The notes: generated by a model from the sequence alone, not told the origin. A stretch of 64,000 nucleotides of DNA from Erinaceus europaeus (GCF_950295315.1 NC_080162.1:68485760-68549759); one strand, 5' to 3'. Positions 33,031 through 43,620 are shown, counted from the stretch's first letter. Program-made: numbers and translations.

Positions 33031-33390
33031 AAAAGAAAACAATAGAATAGATGCAGGACCATAGAAAAAATTGCCAAATATATATATATCAAGAGATAGA
33101 TAGCTATAGAAATAATAGTCAACCTGTATCTATATCTATAACCTGCTGTAGTTTTCAATGAAGGGAATGGTGACAAAAAATTTTGGTGGTGAGAATGGTG
33201 TGGAACTATACTCATGTTATCTCATAATTTTGTAAATCAATAATAAATCACTAATTAAAAAAAAAGAATAGAAACTCTTCCAATGGGGGAGATGGAATAT
33301 GGAACTCTGGTGGTGGGAAATGTGTGGGTTTTACTCCTCTTATCCTATGGTTTTGTCTAATTTTCTATTTTATAAAAAAATTCCTGCTAA
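33031..33390 (+). mobile_element. Two further L1 tail pieces
   Basis: 33031-33262 is the older tail class ending 'AATCAATAATAAATCACTAATTAAAA'. 33266-33380 is a fresh copy of the common terminus ('AACTCTGGTGGTGGGAAATGTGTGG'). Confidence 0.7.
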
Positions 33391-33407
33391 AACACTTTAA
33401 GAAAAGA

Positions 33408-34500
33408 CTTCTAGAAGCATGGCTGTGGAGTAGGAGCCATTTTAAATAACTTTCCTGATAAGCTAGGGAAAAGAATATCACCTAAAACCTCAACAAAATA
33501 CAACCAAGATTGCTTCAGAAACTCACTAAGCCACAGCCACCAAGTTGTAGATGCTACTATGATTCCATTCTGAACTCCCTAGGCAGGTGATCTCACCCAT
33601 GTGTCCTGGAATCTCACCTCTCCTGAGCCATACCCCACTAGGGAAAGATAAAAACATGATAGGGTTATGGGTTTGCTGGGCTAGCTTCGCGGGCAGGAGA
33701 CAGATAACCAGGGACTCATGGCTGAGCTGGGAATGCAGTTCAATCTTTATTGATGAGCGGGAATGTAGTTCAATCAATCTAATCTCTATTCATTAGAAAA
33801 TCCTGTCCTTTATATCTCCTGAGGTGGAAGTGTCAAGTTGGAAGAGGAAGTACGTAGGATAGGGGGTGGGGAGAAGGAAAAAGTGCGTGCTTGGAAGTAT
33901 CAAGCTTGTATCTAACTAGTGGGGATTAAACCAATGCCCTGTAGGCAGGGAAGTTCTCAGGTAAAGCAGTAATTATGTAAATAGACCACAGTGTTAAGCA
34001 ATGCAAGTGAACCTAATATGATGACCAAAACAGAAGGGGTCTTAGGAGCAGAATTAGAAGCAGACCAACATGGGTTGACCAGCCAGCTCCCATGTCCAGT
34101 GGAGAAGCAATTACAGAAACCAGAATCCCCGCCTTTTGTACCTCATAAAGAATTGTGGTCCTTACTCCTAGAAGGGGAGAACTGTTAGGGAAAGATGACT
34201 AAAGGGCTCTGAACCCCAATTCCATCAATACCATGAGAGAGAGATAAGAGGGAAAAAAAAGAAAGGGCACTTGGAAGTAGTAACAGGTGAAGATGTGAGT
34301 TAGAAAGGAAGAAAAGGCAAGGACATAGGAAAAATGGGCAAATATATAAATATAGATAGACCATTATATAATTAATAGTAAAATCATATCTATAACCTTT
34401 GGAGAAAAACAGCTTCCAATGGAAAGAATGAAAACACAGAACTCTGGTGGTAAGAATACTTATTGTCTTATAATTTTGTAAATCAATTAAGAAAAAAAGA
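33408..34500 (+). mobile_element. ORF-less L1 derivative: L1 5'-like head joined to L1 3' UTR
   Basis: Head from about 33408 has 'CATGGCTGTGGAGTAGGAGCC', resembling the start of mammalian L1 5' UTRs. It passes without any ORF1/ORF2 to 3' UTR at 33537 ('CCACCAAGTTGTAGATGCTAC'). This join coincides with the base after the acceptor-like CTCTTTTCAG in full copies. The 3' part is the older tail class ending at about 34490. It is interrupted by a solo LTR at 33674-34070. Target duplications not securely found. Confidence 0.6.
33674..34070 (-). mobile_element. Second ERVK/IAP-like solo LTR, inserted in an L1 derivative
   Basis: 397 bp, ends TGCTGG...CCAACA, 6-bp target duplication TGGGTT (33668-33673, 34071-34076). 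Excision restores the L1 3' UTR block. On the minus strand there is a TATA-like ATATAAAG near 33812, AATAAA (complement 33746-33751), and a U5-like end. That end contains GGGCTAGCTTCGCGGG in plus reading, clearly related to GGGCTAGCTTCACGGC of the LTR at 8003-8340. A 16-bp motif (GGGAATG...AGTTCAATC) is duplicated at about 33730 and 33760. Confidence 0.85.
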
Positions 34501-34509
34501 TAAAAAAAT

Positions 34510-35440
34510 AAATTAAAAACTCACATTGGGATCTAAAAAAAAAAAGCCACTTTCAGACCGTATGGTGGTCCAAATATATGAAGAATTCCCTAGTTCTCTA
34601 GTTACTTTACTGTACAAATCACATTTTTAAGCCATATCTGGCATGGAAAAACTCTTACTACATATTGATTAAAATTTGTGCAGGTCATTGCCATATGTTT
34701 TTAATGTCATTACTTGTTCTAAGTAAAATAATCATATAGATAGTATTGTTTAGAAGAGGATAACTATGTAGACCAAATAATATTTGAAATCCTCTGGGCC
34801 TCTACTGACACATGCTATGCTTCCAGGTTAGGCTATCTTTCTACCTCTGTTTGTACTATCCTCCTCATCTAGATGTTTGATCTCATCTAGATGGTTTCTC
34901 ATCTATCCAATGCTATGATAAAATTATCTAACAAAATCTCAATGGCATGTAAGAATAAATGTTTTCTTTTGCTGGTGAACACATGGGCAGTCAAGATAAC
35001 TCTATGAAGAGAAGTCAAGCTTAACTATATAACCTGATAAACTATTCCTATAACTGTGGTCAGCTGTTAAATCATCTGAGATCTAACTGTTGTAGGATGG
35101 TCAGAACTGAGAAGACTGAATTATGCTCCATTTAATGTCTCACCCTCTAATAGACTAACTTAAGCTCAAGTTTGTTCTCATGATGACCAGAGATGTTTGA
35201 AAATGGATAATTAACTAAAACCCCTTTCAAGACTATAAAAATCCAATTCTGTTGATCACACAGAAAGAAAATTAAATGAGAATAACCTGGAAAATTCATC
35301 CTAAAGCATAAAAGTGGTGAGGGGAAACTAGGCTTCTCAAAGGATAAAAAATATTGTGAAGAATCATCAAAATAGTGAAGATGAAGTAAATACAACATTC
35401 TGAATTAGAGTTCCTGAAAGTGGAATTTAGTTCTGATAAA
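34510..35440. other. No gene recognised
   Basis: About 0.9 kb of unassigned AT-rich sequence. Confidence 0.45.
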
Positions 35441-35450
35441 GATGTAGTCT

Positions 35451-35722
35451 TCAGGGTTCAAGCAGTGGCACACTGGGTCAAGCACAAGGACCCATACAAG
35501 GACCCGGGTTGGAGCCTCCGCTCCCCATCTGCTGGGGGGACTTTTCACAAGGGTGAAGTCATCCTGCAGGTGTTTACCTTTCTGTCTCCCTCTCTGTCTC
35601 CCCTGTCCCTCTCAATTCTATCAAATAAAATGGAAAGGGGGGGAGCGATGGCCACCAGGAGCTATAGATTCATAGTGAGGACACCAAACCCCAGTGACTA
35701 GAGGCAAAAAAAAAAAAAAAAT
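35451..35722 (+). mobile_element. tRNA-derived SINE, long type A, with target duplication
   Basis: Exact 10-bp duplication GATGTAGTCT (35441-35450, 35723-35732). Head, 'CCGGGTTGGAGCC' B-box region, shortened middle, 3' module remnant 'GGCCACCAGGAGCTATAGATTCATAG', poly(A) tail. Confidence 0.95.
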
Positions 35723-35825
35723 GATGTAGTCTCAACCATTTTTCCTAAGGCAAAGGATTCAGTAGATAGACATTAACTTTCTGTGTAAGTAATAAAAGGT
35801 ACATTACTATGTCAAAAGTTATATT

Positions 35826-35967
35826 AAAATTCCAAATGGGGATGATAGAGGACCTAGTGGTGGTTGTATTGTTAGGTGGATAACTGAGAAATGTTATGCA
35901 TGTACAAACTATTGTATTTACTGTCGAATGTAAAACATTAATCCCCCAATAAAGAAATTAAAAAAAA
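35826..35967 (+). mobile_element. Second L1-type 3' end lineage, sense
   Basis: 'GAGGACCTAGTGGTGGTTGTATTG', 'ATGTTATGCATGTACAAACTATTG', then CCCAATAAAGAAATT and poly(A). Same terminus as the antisense copy at 26284. Confidence 0.7.
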
Positions 35968-36145
35968 ATCCAAATGGGTTCATAGCAAACAACAACAAAA
36001 ATACAGTGGTGAGATTTTATACATATTAAAGAAAATATAAAGTCACAGATGATCAGTAAATTCAGTTATGTAAAAATCAAACATTTCTTCATGATAAAAA
36101 CAAATGCATAACCAATAAATATATAGAGAAAAAAATAAGAAAATA

Positions 36146-36414
36146 GGGAGTTGGGCGGTAGCGCAGGGGGTTAAGCGCACATGTTGCAAAGCGCAAGGAC
36201 TGGTGTAAGGATCCAGGTTCGAGCCCCTGGCTCCCCACCTGCAGGGGGTCGCTTTGCAAGTGGTGAAGCAGGTCTACAGGTGTCTATCTTTCTCTCCTCC
36301 TCTCTGTCTTCCCCTTCTCTCTCCATCTCCCTCTGTCCTACCCAACAACGACAACATCAAATACCAACAATAACTACAATAAAACAAGGGCAAAAAAAGG
36401 GAATAAATAAATAA
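36146..36414 (+). mobile_element. tRNA-derived SINE, long type A, with target duplication
   Basis: Exact 12-bp duplication AATAAGAAAATA (36134-36145, 36415-36426). Well-preserved A-box-like TAGCGCAGGGGG (36159-36170) and B box GGTTCGAGCCC (36216-36226). It lacks the inverted-repeat 3' module and ends GGGAATAAATAAATAAAA. Among the least diverged SINEs here. Confidence 0.95.
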
Positions 36415-36429
36415 AATAAGAAAATAACA

Positions 36430-37410
36430 TGAAAAATTAATTTCTCCAAGAAAAAAACAAGCAGGAATACAAATACAAGATTTGCAGCAAAGTTTTAAAA
36501 ATCAAATTCCATCCTCACTCATAAACTGAGATAAATAAAGCACTAATGAAGTATTTTTGTCTTCCAATTCACAAGCATCAAAATGTTTGATCTCACTCTG
36601 TGAGGAGCAGGGACTAGTCAATTTTCTCTGTGAAAGGCCACCAGTAAACATTTTTAGCTTTGTGAACCACATGCTATGCCATATCTACTGGATTCTACTG
36701 TTTGAAAACAATCACAGACAATAGACAGGGTGGGGTTCTAATAAAAAAATGCAGCCATAGTTTACTTGCCCCAGAATAGATAAGCATCCATTCAAATACA
36801 GAGCCAATGGGACTGTGCCAGTTTCACAGAGGGCAATCTGACATTACATGTCACTAATTAAAGTGTTCATGTTTTTGACCCAGTGATTTTTATTCTAGGT
36901 TTGCAGTTCTTAGGTATAATTGCATATGGAAGTGATGAAACAACAAGGAGAGTTACTATAGCCAAAAACTGGAGACAATTTAAAAGTGTTTTTACTAAAG
37001 AATAACATTTATTTGTTAAAATGCAGTGAGAAGAACTCATTTGCTAATATAAAATCAACTCTATAATACTGTGTGGAAAAAAACAAAATGTGGGACGGGG
37101 CATAAATGAAGGTGTCGTTTGGGTGGAAATGCATGTGCATCACCACATACACATTTATAAATGCATGAAGTATCTTACTAAAGGATAGTCATTAAACTGT
37201 GAGAAAGCTTTCATCTAAGAAAAGAAACAGTGTCTTAAGGACAGAGTCAAAATTAAACCTATTTTTGCAATATATGTTTGAGAATTTTGAGATATATTCT
37301 CATATTGCCTACATAAAAATTAAAGTTAAATTTATGTGTTTTCATTCAATCAGGCCCATTTAACAATATGAGGCAAACACATCATAAAAAGGAATGTTTT
37401 AAATGTTTAA
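36430..37410. other. No gene recognised
   Basis: About 1 kb of unassigned DNA. No frame, splice-bounded exon or repeat supported. Confidence 0.45.
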
Positions 37411-37426
37411 AAAAATATATGCTCAT

Positions 37427-37722
37427 CCGCTTCCCCAGAGAGCCACCCTACTAGGGAAAGAGAGAGGCAGATTGGGCGTATGGACCGACCAGTCAACGCC
37501 CATGTTCAGCAGGGAAGCAATTACAGAAGCCAGACCTTCCACCTTCTGCAACCCACAATGACCTTGGGTCCATGCTCCCAGAGGGATAAAGAATGGGAAA
37601 GCTATCAGGGGAGGGGATGGGATATAGAAATCTGGTGGTGGGAATTGTGTGGAGTTGTACCCCTCCTGTCCTATGGTTTTGTTAATGTCTCCCTTTTTAA
37701 ATAAATAAAGAAAGAAAAGAAA
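37427..37722 (+). mobile_element. L1 3' end, 5'-truncated, with target duplication
   Basis: 10-bp duplication ATATGCTCAT (37417-37426, 37723-37732). Holds only the terminal 296 bp from 'CCGCTTCCCCAGAGAGCCACCC' to the A-rich tail. Low divergence from the common block. Confidence 0.95.
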
Positions 37723-37849
37723 ATATGCTCATGAAACCTACATTCCAGATTGTTCTTGCAAAGTCCTTTCTTTCCCTCTTTCTTCCTTTATGTATTTTTC
37801 TTTCCTTCATTATTCATCCCTTTTTCCTTTTTCCTACCAAAATTTTTAA

Positions 37850-38068
37850 ATTTGTTTTAATTTTTATTCATGTATTTATTTTATTTGATAGGACAGAAAT
37901 TGAGAGGGAAGTGGGGAGAGATGGGGGGAGAGAGAGAGAGAGAGAGAGCACTGCAACACTGCTTCACTGCTCATGAAGCTTTCCCCCTACAAGTGCTAGG
38001 GGCTTGAACACAAGTCCTTGTTCATTGTAACAGGTGCACTTAACCAGGTGTGCCTACCCCCAACACCA
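37850..38068 (-). mobile_element. tRNA-derived SINE, short type A, antisense
   Basis: Complement of tail, expanded AG run, 'AAGCTTTCCCCCTACAAGTG', 'CTTGAACACAAGTCCTTG', complement of head. Confidence 0.85.
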
Positions 38069-38365
38069 GGGTTTTTATCTGGGCTTCATACCTGCATGGT
38101 TCCACTAATCCTAGTGAATCTCTCTCTCTCTGTCTCTCTCTCTCTGTCTCTCTCTCTCTCTGTCTCTCTCTCTCTCCCTCTTTCTCTCTTTGTTTTTTCC
38201 CACAGAGAATGAGATACAGATAGAGAGAGAAAGAGGAGAAACTACATCACTATTCCACCACTCATGAAATTTCCTTTTTGTGGAGAGCATGGGTTTGAAC
38301 CAAGGTCCTCACACATGGAAAAAGTATGTTCTCTACCAAGTGAGCTAGCTCCCACCCCACCAAGC
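38069..38365 (-). mobile_element. Old SINE(s), antisense, with TC-rich microsatellite
   Basis: 38118-38195 is (TC)n with a regular TCTCTG interruption. 38200-38360 has 'GGGTTTGAACCAAGGTCCTCACAC' and 'CTACCAAGTGAGCTAGCTCCCACCC', the complement of a tRNA-like head (gagctagctcacttggtag). Confidence 0.65.
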
Positions 38366-38369
38366 CATT

Positions 38370-39560
38370 TTTCTCTCAGATTATCTTCTTGTCTTCTGTC
38401 TTTTGGGCCTCTTACTTACTGCCTTTGTTAACCCTCAGATGTTCCATTTCTCTTTCACTTATGTGTGCAATGTGCCTGAGTCACTCAGCCCTGCCTGCTT
38501 TACTCTTTCTCTGCTCAAGGTTCACCTAAGGTAAGGTGGTCACCAAGGGCTCCTTTGTCAATGTGAGTGGGTCTTGGTGGCGAGTGCCAATGCCAAAAGA
38601 ACAGGGCAGACAAGGTCACTTCTGAGGAGCAAACTAGCTCCCATCACTCACCTGGTTGGGAAAGGACATCTTTCACAAGTGTTTTCACACACCTGGCTGT
38701 AGTTTGTAAAGTTCGGGATGGAATCAATGAGAAGATGGTCCTGGGAACAAGGTCAATACACCCATAATGACTACAGAGACAGACATGCTTGTTGGCTGAT
38801 GACTCTATAAGGGCGGCAGATGAAAAAGTGAGTGCACAAATCAACTCTTTCACCTCAGAGATCCCAGTTGCCACACCTTAGCACCTGGCCTCATTCAACT
38901 GAGGCCCTACTTTGCACCATGCCTTCATTCTCCTGAGTCTCCTTAATTCAGCAAGATAACCCTCCTCTTCATCTGTGGACTATATACAGTTACCCAGAAA
39001 GCAGAACTATAAATTGTAAAATCATAGGTCAAGTTCTTTAGGAGTTGATCCTGTGACAATGAAGGTGTTCTCTGAAAATAAGCGCAGGCAGGAGAAGGAA
39101 CAGAGCAAAGATGAGGCTGCAGGTGGAGACGGAATCCAGCCTCATCCTAATCCTGTCCAGGAATGACTTCACAGAGTTAGATATACCCTACCCCAACCCT
39201 ACTAACCCCAGTCCTGTAGCTGCAGACTATCACTGCATTTAAGACAGGGAAAAGTTTCCCTGATAAAGGTGTCCCTGTTTGGCAGGAGAGAATCATTAAA
39301 GAAAAGCAAAGAGCACACACAGCATATGGAAAATGAGTTTTCCAGCCTCTTAAAGAAGATTGGGCAGGGTTTTGTATCACTAGAAAAACTATCAATTGTG
39401 GAGGACAGCTGCTCTGACTAGAATACATTTCCGAGGAGAAGTCATGGATCCAGAACCACAGATGTCATTCATTAAATAAGAAATATTCTTGTGTTTGGTT
39501 AATACTATAGCACAGTTTACCAGAATATCAACAACATTTGTATAATATGGCTGTTTTGAG
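38370..39560. other. No gene recognised; slightly higher GC
   Basis: Unassigned. 38510-38890 is locally GC-richer but no protein family, splice pattern or conserved frame is evident. Confidence 0.4.
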
Positions 39561-39567
39561 GGGTGGG

Positions 39568-39915
39568 GGGTCTCCTGTTAAAAATAAAGTACTACAAACT
39601 GAGTGACTTAAAAAGCAGAAATATTAATTCATAGTTCTGGAGTCCAGAAGTGCCTAGTCAAGATGACAACAGGGCCATGCTAAAACCCATAGGGGAAGGC
39701 CCTTTCCTTGCTTTTTGTCAGCTCCAGATGTTCCTAGGCTTGTGAAAACACAACTCTATTCTGCCCATTGCATGCCAATCCCCACATCCAAATTCCACTT
39801 TTTATAAGGACATTAGGGACCCTCCCTATTCTAGACTAACTTCATCTTAACTGATGATATCTCCAAGAACTAGAACTTGGGCAGGGGAACAATGAATTTA
39901 AACCCTTAACAGGTG
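39568..39915 (-). mobile_element. MaLR LTR, MLT1-like, antisense
   Basis: 'ACTACAAACTGAGTGACTTAAAAAGCAGAAATATTAATTCATAGTTCTGGAGTCCAGAAGTGC' follows the MLT1/MaLR antisense pattern (TACCACAGACTGGGTGGCTTAAA...TTATTTCTCACAGTTCTGGAGGC). The far end has 'TATAAGGACATTAGGGACC' and 'GATATCTCCAAGAAC'. Ancient non-coding LTR. Confidence 0.75.
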
Positions 39916-39919
39916 ATTT

Positions 39920-40900
39920 TGCAATAACTACTATTTTTACTTAAGAATTTTGGCTTCTAGTCTGGGGCTACGCCAACTATATTAGACCTCTAATTTGTAT
40001 TTACAATTCATTTGTAACGTGGCCTCTATCTGCTCAAACCATAGAGAAATCATACAGATGAAGAACTTTATATCTGTGCACTTGTAAATGCAGAAGAATT
40101 AGCTACACTTTACAAATAGAATTTTTAACACTCATTATGAAGTTCATACAATTGTTATTTTTACTTTTTTTTTACTTTTTGAGAGATAAGTCAAAATAAT
40201 GGGCTCTTATTCCAATATGTTGGATATCTCGAGAGAAAGAGCACATCATCGATGTGAATCATAATTGGTCTTGGCCACTCACCAGAAGGTCAAACAAAGT
40301 CAGTGGAGGCACGCCTGTTCAGAGGTGCACCATTAAGACATCCATTCTGGAAAGAAATGCCAGGGAGGTGCATTTCAGCAAAACTTCAGGAAGAGTGGGT
40401 AGTAGGATTTGCATGGATCACCAAGGGACAAACAAGGAGGGAGAAGATAATGTACTCACAAGACAGTCACTAAGGCAGTGAGGTAAGAGTTGCAGGTATA
40501 GGTATAAAGAAGGGCTCCCCCACTAAAATGTGATGTCTTTATCTACTCTCAGCACCCTCCACATGGCCCCTCTCTCTGATTGAGTGTTTTTCTGACCCCA
40601 GATTTGGGTTCTGTACATCCCACATTGCTGCTTGGGCCAGAGACTTGCTTGCTTCATTATCAAGGTGATCTCATGGACTCCTGGCAGTCATGTCACCTAT
40701 TAACTTCTCCTGTCTGCCTTAAACTTCCTGACCCATCACTTGGCCCTGTCCTCTGGAAACAGTGCACACCTTGCTCCCACTCACCTGCTCAACCAATTGC
40801 TGCTTAAACTAATCTGTGCCCTTGATTTTCTACACTTAGGTTGACAACTATCGGATTTGTACGTAGCCCACAAGCTCTACCAAGTTGTTAGTTTGTTAGT
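39920..40900. other. No gene recognised
   Basis: About 1 kb unassigned. Confidence 0.4.
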
Positions 40901-40960
40901 TTGAGGTTCAATTTTTCTGGATCCACTGAATCATGCAGTTTTTTTTTCCTTTTTCTCCGT

Positions 40961-41060
40961 CTTCTTCTTCTTCTTCTTCTTCTTCTTCTTCTTCTTCTTC
41001 TTCTTCTTCTTCTTCTTCTTCTTCTTCTTCTTCTTCTTCTTCTTCATCTCTCTCTCTCTC
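40961..41060. repeat. (CTT)n then CT-rich microsatellite
   Basis: About 28 uninterrupted CTT units (40961-41045) followed by TCTCTC. A polypyrimidine/polypurine tract of about 100 bp. It encodes runs of Leu or Ser when read through, which explains the apparent ORFs here. Confidence 0.95.
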
Positions 41061-41240
41061 TCCCTCTTTCTTTCTCTCGTGTCATCACTTCAGCTTCACC
41101 ACTCTAGGCCAACTTTTGCAGAGAGAGAGACACTAAATCACTGAACTTTTCCTCCTTGTGATGTAGGGTGAGGTTCTAACCTGTGTTGTATGACTGTCAA
41201 ACCAGGAATACTACCTAGATAAGCTATTTTTCTAGGCCTA
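41061..41240 (-). mobile_element. Old tRNA-type SINE, antisense
   Basis: 'TTGCAGAGAGAGAGACACTAAATCACTG', 'GAGGTTCTAACCTGTGTTGTATGACTG', 'CTACCTAGATAAGCTATTTTTCTAGGCC' are consistent with the complement of a SINE. Diverged. Confidence 0.55.
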
Positions 41241-41397
41241 TGCAACTTTCTTTAAATCGATAGGTCCTGTACCCTAGCCATACTACATGGGATAGGTTAA
41301 TATTGGGCTACTTCTTCTAAATTTTTGTTGCCAGAACTGGACATACAACAGAATATCTGTGCATGTAGAAATATTCACATATTCCTTTTTCTCCACA

Positions 41398-41512
41398 GAG
41401 CACTGTTCAGGTCTGACTTATGGTGGTGCTGGGACTAACTATAGGCCCTCAGAGCCTCAGGTATGAAAATCTTTTTACATAATCATTATACTGTCTCCTC
41501 AGCTCTCACAAA
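41398..41512 (-). mobile_element. tRNA-derived SINE, type B, antisense
   Basis: 'AGAGCACTGTTCAGGTCTGACTTATGGTGGTGCTGGGA' and 'CCTCAGAGCCTCAGGTATGAAAATC' are the complement of type B. Confidence 0.8.
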
Positions 41513-41539
41513 TTATTTATGAATCTATCAAAGAGTCTT

Positions 41540-41690
41540 GAGTGAGTAGCTGAGGCTTAGTGATAGAGTATTGGACTTTCATGCCTGAGACCCCAAATTC
41601 AACCCCTTGGACCAGATCTGACTCAATGATGTTCTATATCCCCCCATCTTTCTCACAAAATAAATTGTATAAATTTTTAAAACAAATTTG
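41540..41690 (+). mobile_element. tRNA-derived SINE, type B
   Basis: 'GTGAGTAGCTGAGGCTTAGTGATAG', 'CATGCCTGAGACCCCAAATTCAACCCC', then a tail region. Head-to-head with the antisense type B copy just upstream. Confidence 0.65.
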
Positions 41691-41699
41691 GGAACTAAC

Positions 41700-42170
41700 C
41701 TCTTATCCACACTTATAAGTAGTAAGTACAGAAAATTATGTTCTGCCACTGAGGAAGGCTTTCTACAGTAATGGTCCTAATTTTTCACCCCTCCCTATAT
41801 TTAAGTCCTTCATAACTCTGCACCCACCATCTCTGACTCCAAGGTAGATACAGATCTTGAGGGAGACTTTGGCAAACAAACTCCTCTGCCATTGTCATTA
41901 GACCATTACTAGAGTAAGCTGGAGGGCAAAGCACATGGGAAGGATCTCAGCTGCTATCATCATTGAAGACCATCCTAGATTAGACACAACCTACAAATTC
42001 CCAACATACTGGCAAATTCAGCAAGAACTTTAAGAATCATCCAGTCAATTGTGGACTGGGTTTATCTTAACAGATTTTTTATGGTGTATTATTGATGAAA
42101 TATATTTCAAAATATCTCATTGTACAAAATTCCACTCTACAACACTAAGTTTATTTAAACATGGATTTCA
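41700..42170. other. No gene recognised
   Basis: Unassigned. Confidence 0.4.
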
Positions 42171-42179
42171 TAAAAACAA

Positions 42180-42290
42180 AGATTTTTGTCTGGGTTGACA
42201 CTTCCTAAATACCTATGGTCATATCTGGTGATAGTAGGTTTTCATTAAACATTTCATGAATTAATAAATTAATGGATGAAAGTAATGATG
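42180..42290 (+). mobile_element. L2-like 3' end
   Basis: 'GGTGATAGTAGGTTTTCATTAAACATTTCATGAATTAATAAATTAATGGATGAAAG' resembles the L2 terminus (GGCACATAGTAGGTGCTCAATAAATATTTGTTGAATGAATGAA). Old and diverged. Confidence 0.5.
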
Positions 42291-42297
42291 ATAACCA

Positions 42298-42320
42298 TAA
42301 CAATAATAATAATAATAATA
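42298..42320. repeat. (AAT)n short microsatellite
   Basis: About seven AAT units between an L2-like end and a MIR-like piece. Confidence 0.8.
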
Positions 42321-42324
42321 GATA

Positions 42325-42500
42325 TAAATTATCTAGGCGTTACTGCATACTAATTCATAACTCTAGCTGGTAATCAACTGTTTAACTTGATTCTACTGTC
42401 TATTCTAAATTAACTATTATTTATCCCATTTTTAAATGAGAAGCTCAAGGTTGAAAGCAATGGAGTAAATTTTTCAAAATCACACATCACTTAATTGGCA
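42325..42500 (+). mobile_element. MIR-like fragment
   Basis: 'ACTATTATTTATCCCATTTTTAAATGAGAAGCTCAAGGTTGAAAG' followed by 'TTTTTCAAAATCACACATCAC' follows the MIR core order (CCCATTTTACAGATGAGGAAACTGAGG ... GGTCACACAGC). Confidence 0.6.
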
Positions 42501-42504
42501 CACG

Positions 42505-42950
42505 TCCTACTGGTTCTGTTTCTCAAGAGGGTGTGAGTAAGATAAATAATTGGCTCGTGCAATTATGGAGACTAAAATATTCAAAACCTGCAGTATAGGT
42601 CAGGAAAAGCACTAAAAAAAGAAAAATATCAACTGTAAATGTAATGTATTTTAATGCATCGCCCACAATAAGTAGTAGATTGATTAAAAAAATTAAAATG
42701 ATGCTCCATACAGAGACAAATATACGGGAAATATTGGAGATATTCTTCCAAACTTAGAAAAATATTCATTTTAAGCATAGGAAGAGCAGTCATTAAAATG
42801 TATGATATACTAGACCTCTCTTTAAAGAGACAGACAATGTTTTATTTTAGTAAATTTACTATCAACTTATGCCATTTCCACAGCTTTTCAGGATTTCAAG
42901 AGGAAATTATTTACAAGTTCCATCTTTTCTTTTCCTTCCTTTTCTACTTT
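42505..42950. other. No gene recognised
   Basis: Unassigned AT-rich DNA. Confidence 0.4.
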
Positions 42951-42956
42951 CCTTTC

Positions 42957-43070
42957 TTTTTTTAATCTTTATAATTTTTATTTATAAAATGGAAACACTG
43001 ACAAGACAATAGGATAAGAGGGTGTACCCCTATTCTACCACAATCTTGTCAATCATTATTATATCACTAG
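42957..43070 (-). mobile_element. L1 3' terminus, antisense
   Basis: 'TTTATAATTTTTATTTATAAAATGGAAACACTGACAAGACAATAGGATAAGAGGG' is the complement of the common L1 tail (compare 11023-11070). Confidence 0.75.

Positions 43071-43071
<1 letters not shown>

Positions 43072-43101
<30 letters not shown>
43072..43101. repeat. (TA)n microsatellite
   Basis: Pure TA run of about 14 units. Confidence 0.9.
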
Positions 43102-43104
<3 letters not shown>

Positions 43105-43356
43105 AAAAAGATAACTTGAGTGAGAAAAATTATTCAATTCGACTTTTCATAGGAGACAGGAAATATGAATGCTATGTAAAAATACAGAAAGTCAATCACT
43201 TTTCTTAGTAGTAATTAGATGATAAATAAAACAAACCGAGACACTATTAATATTCATGAGACTGACAAATATTTTAAACTTGGAAAACACCAAATGTTGG
43301 TAAAGATATGGAGCAGAGAAAAGGTCTTATAAGTTGTTAACTGATAAAATTTCTTT

Positions 43357-43620
43357 GAGGGAGTCAGGCTGTAGCGCAGCGGGTTAAGTGCACGTGGCAC
43401 AAAGCGCAAGGACAGGCTTAAGGATACTGGTTGGAGTTCCGGCTCCCCATCTGGAAGTCGCTTCACAGGCGGTGAAGCAGGTCTGCAGGTGTCTTTCTCT
43501 TCCCCTCTCTGTCTTCCCCTCCTCTCTCCATTTCTCTCTGTCCTATCTAACAACAACGACATCAATAATAACTACAACAATAAAACAACAAGGACAACAA
43601 AAGGGAATAAATAAATAAAA
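43357..43620 (+). mobile_element. tRNA-derived SINE, long type A without 3' module
   Basis: 'GGGAGTCAGGCTGTAGCGCAGCGGGTTAAGTGCACGTGG' head, core 'CTCCCCATCTGGAAGTCGC', TCTC middle, 'CTGTCCTATCTAACAACAACG', ends 'GGGAATAAATAAATAAAAA'. Confidence 0.95.

Noticed and set aside
36159..36226. Functional tRNA gene (A and B boxes both good)
   Set aside because: No cloverleaf closes; the boxes belong to a SINE with a target duplication and A-rich tail.
38510..38890. Possible exon in a GC-richer stretch
   Set aside because: The open frames are short, no protein family is recognised and no convincing splice sites bound it.
40901..41136. Poly-Leu and poly-Ser open frames
   Set aside because: Direct translation of the (CTT)n microsatellite.
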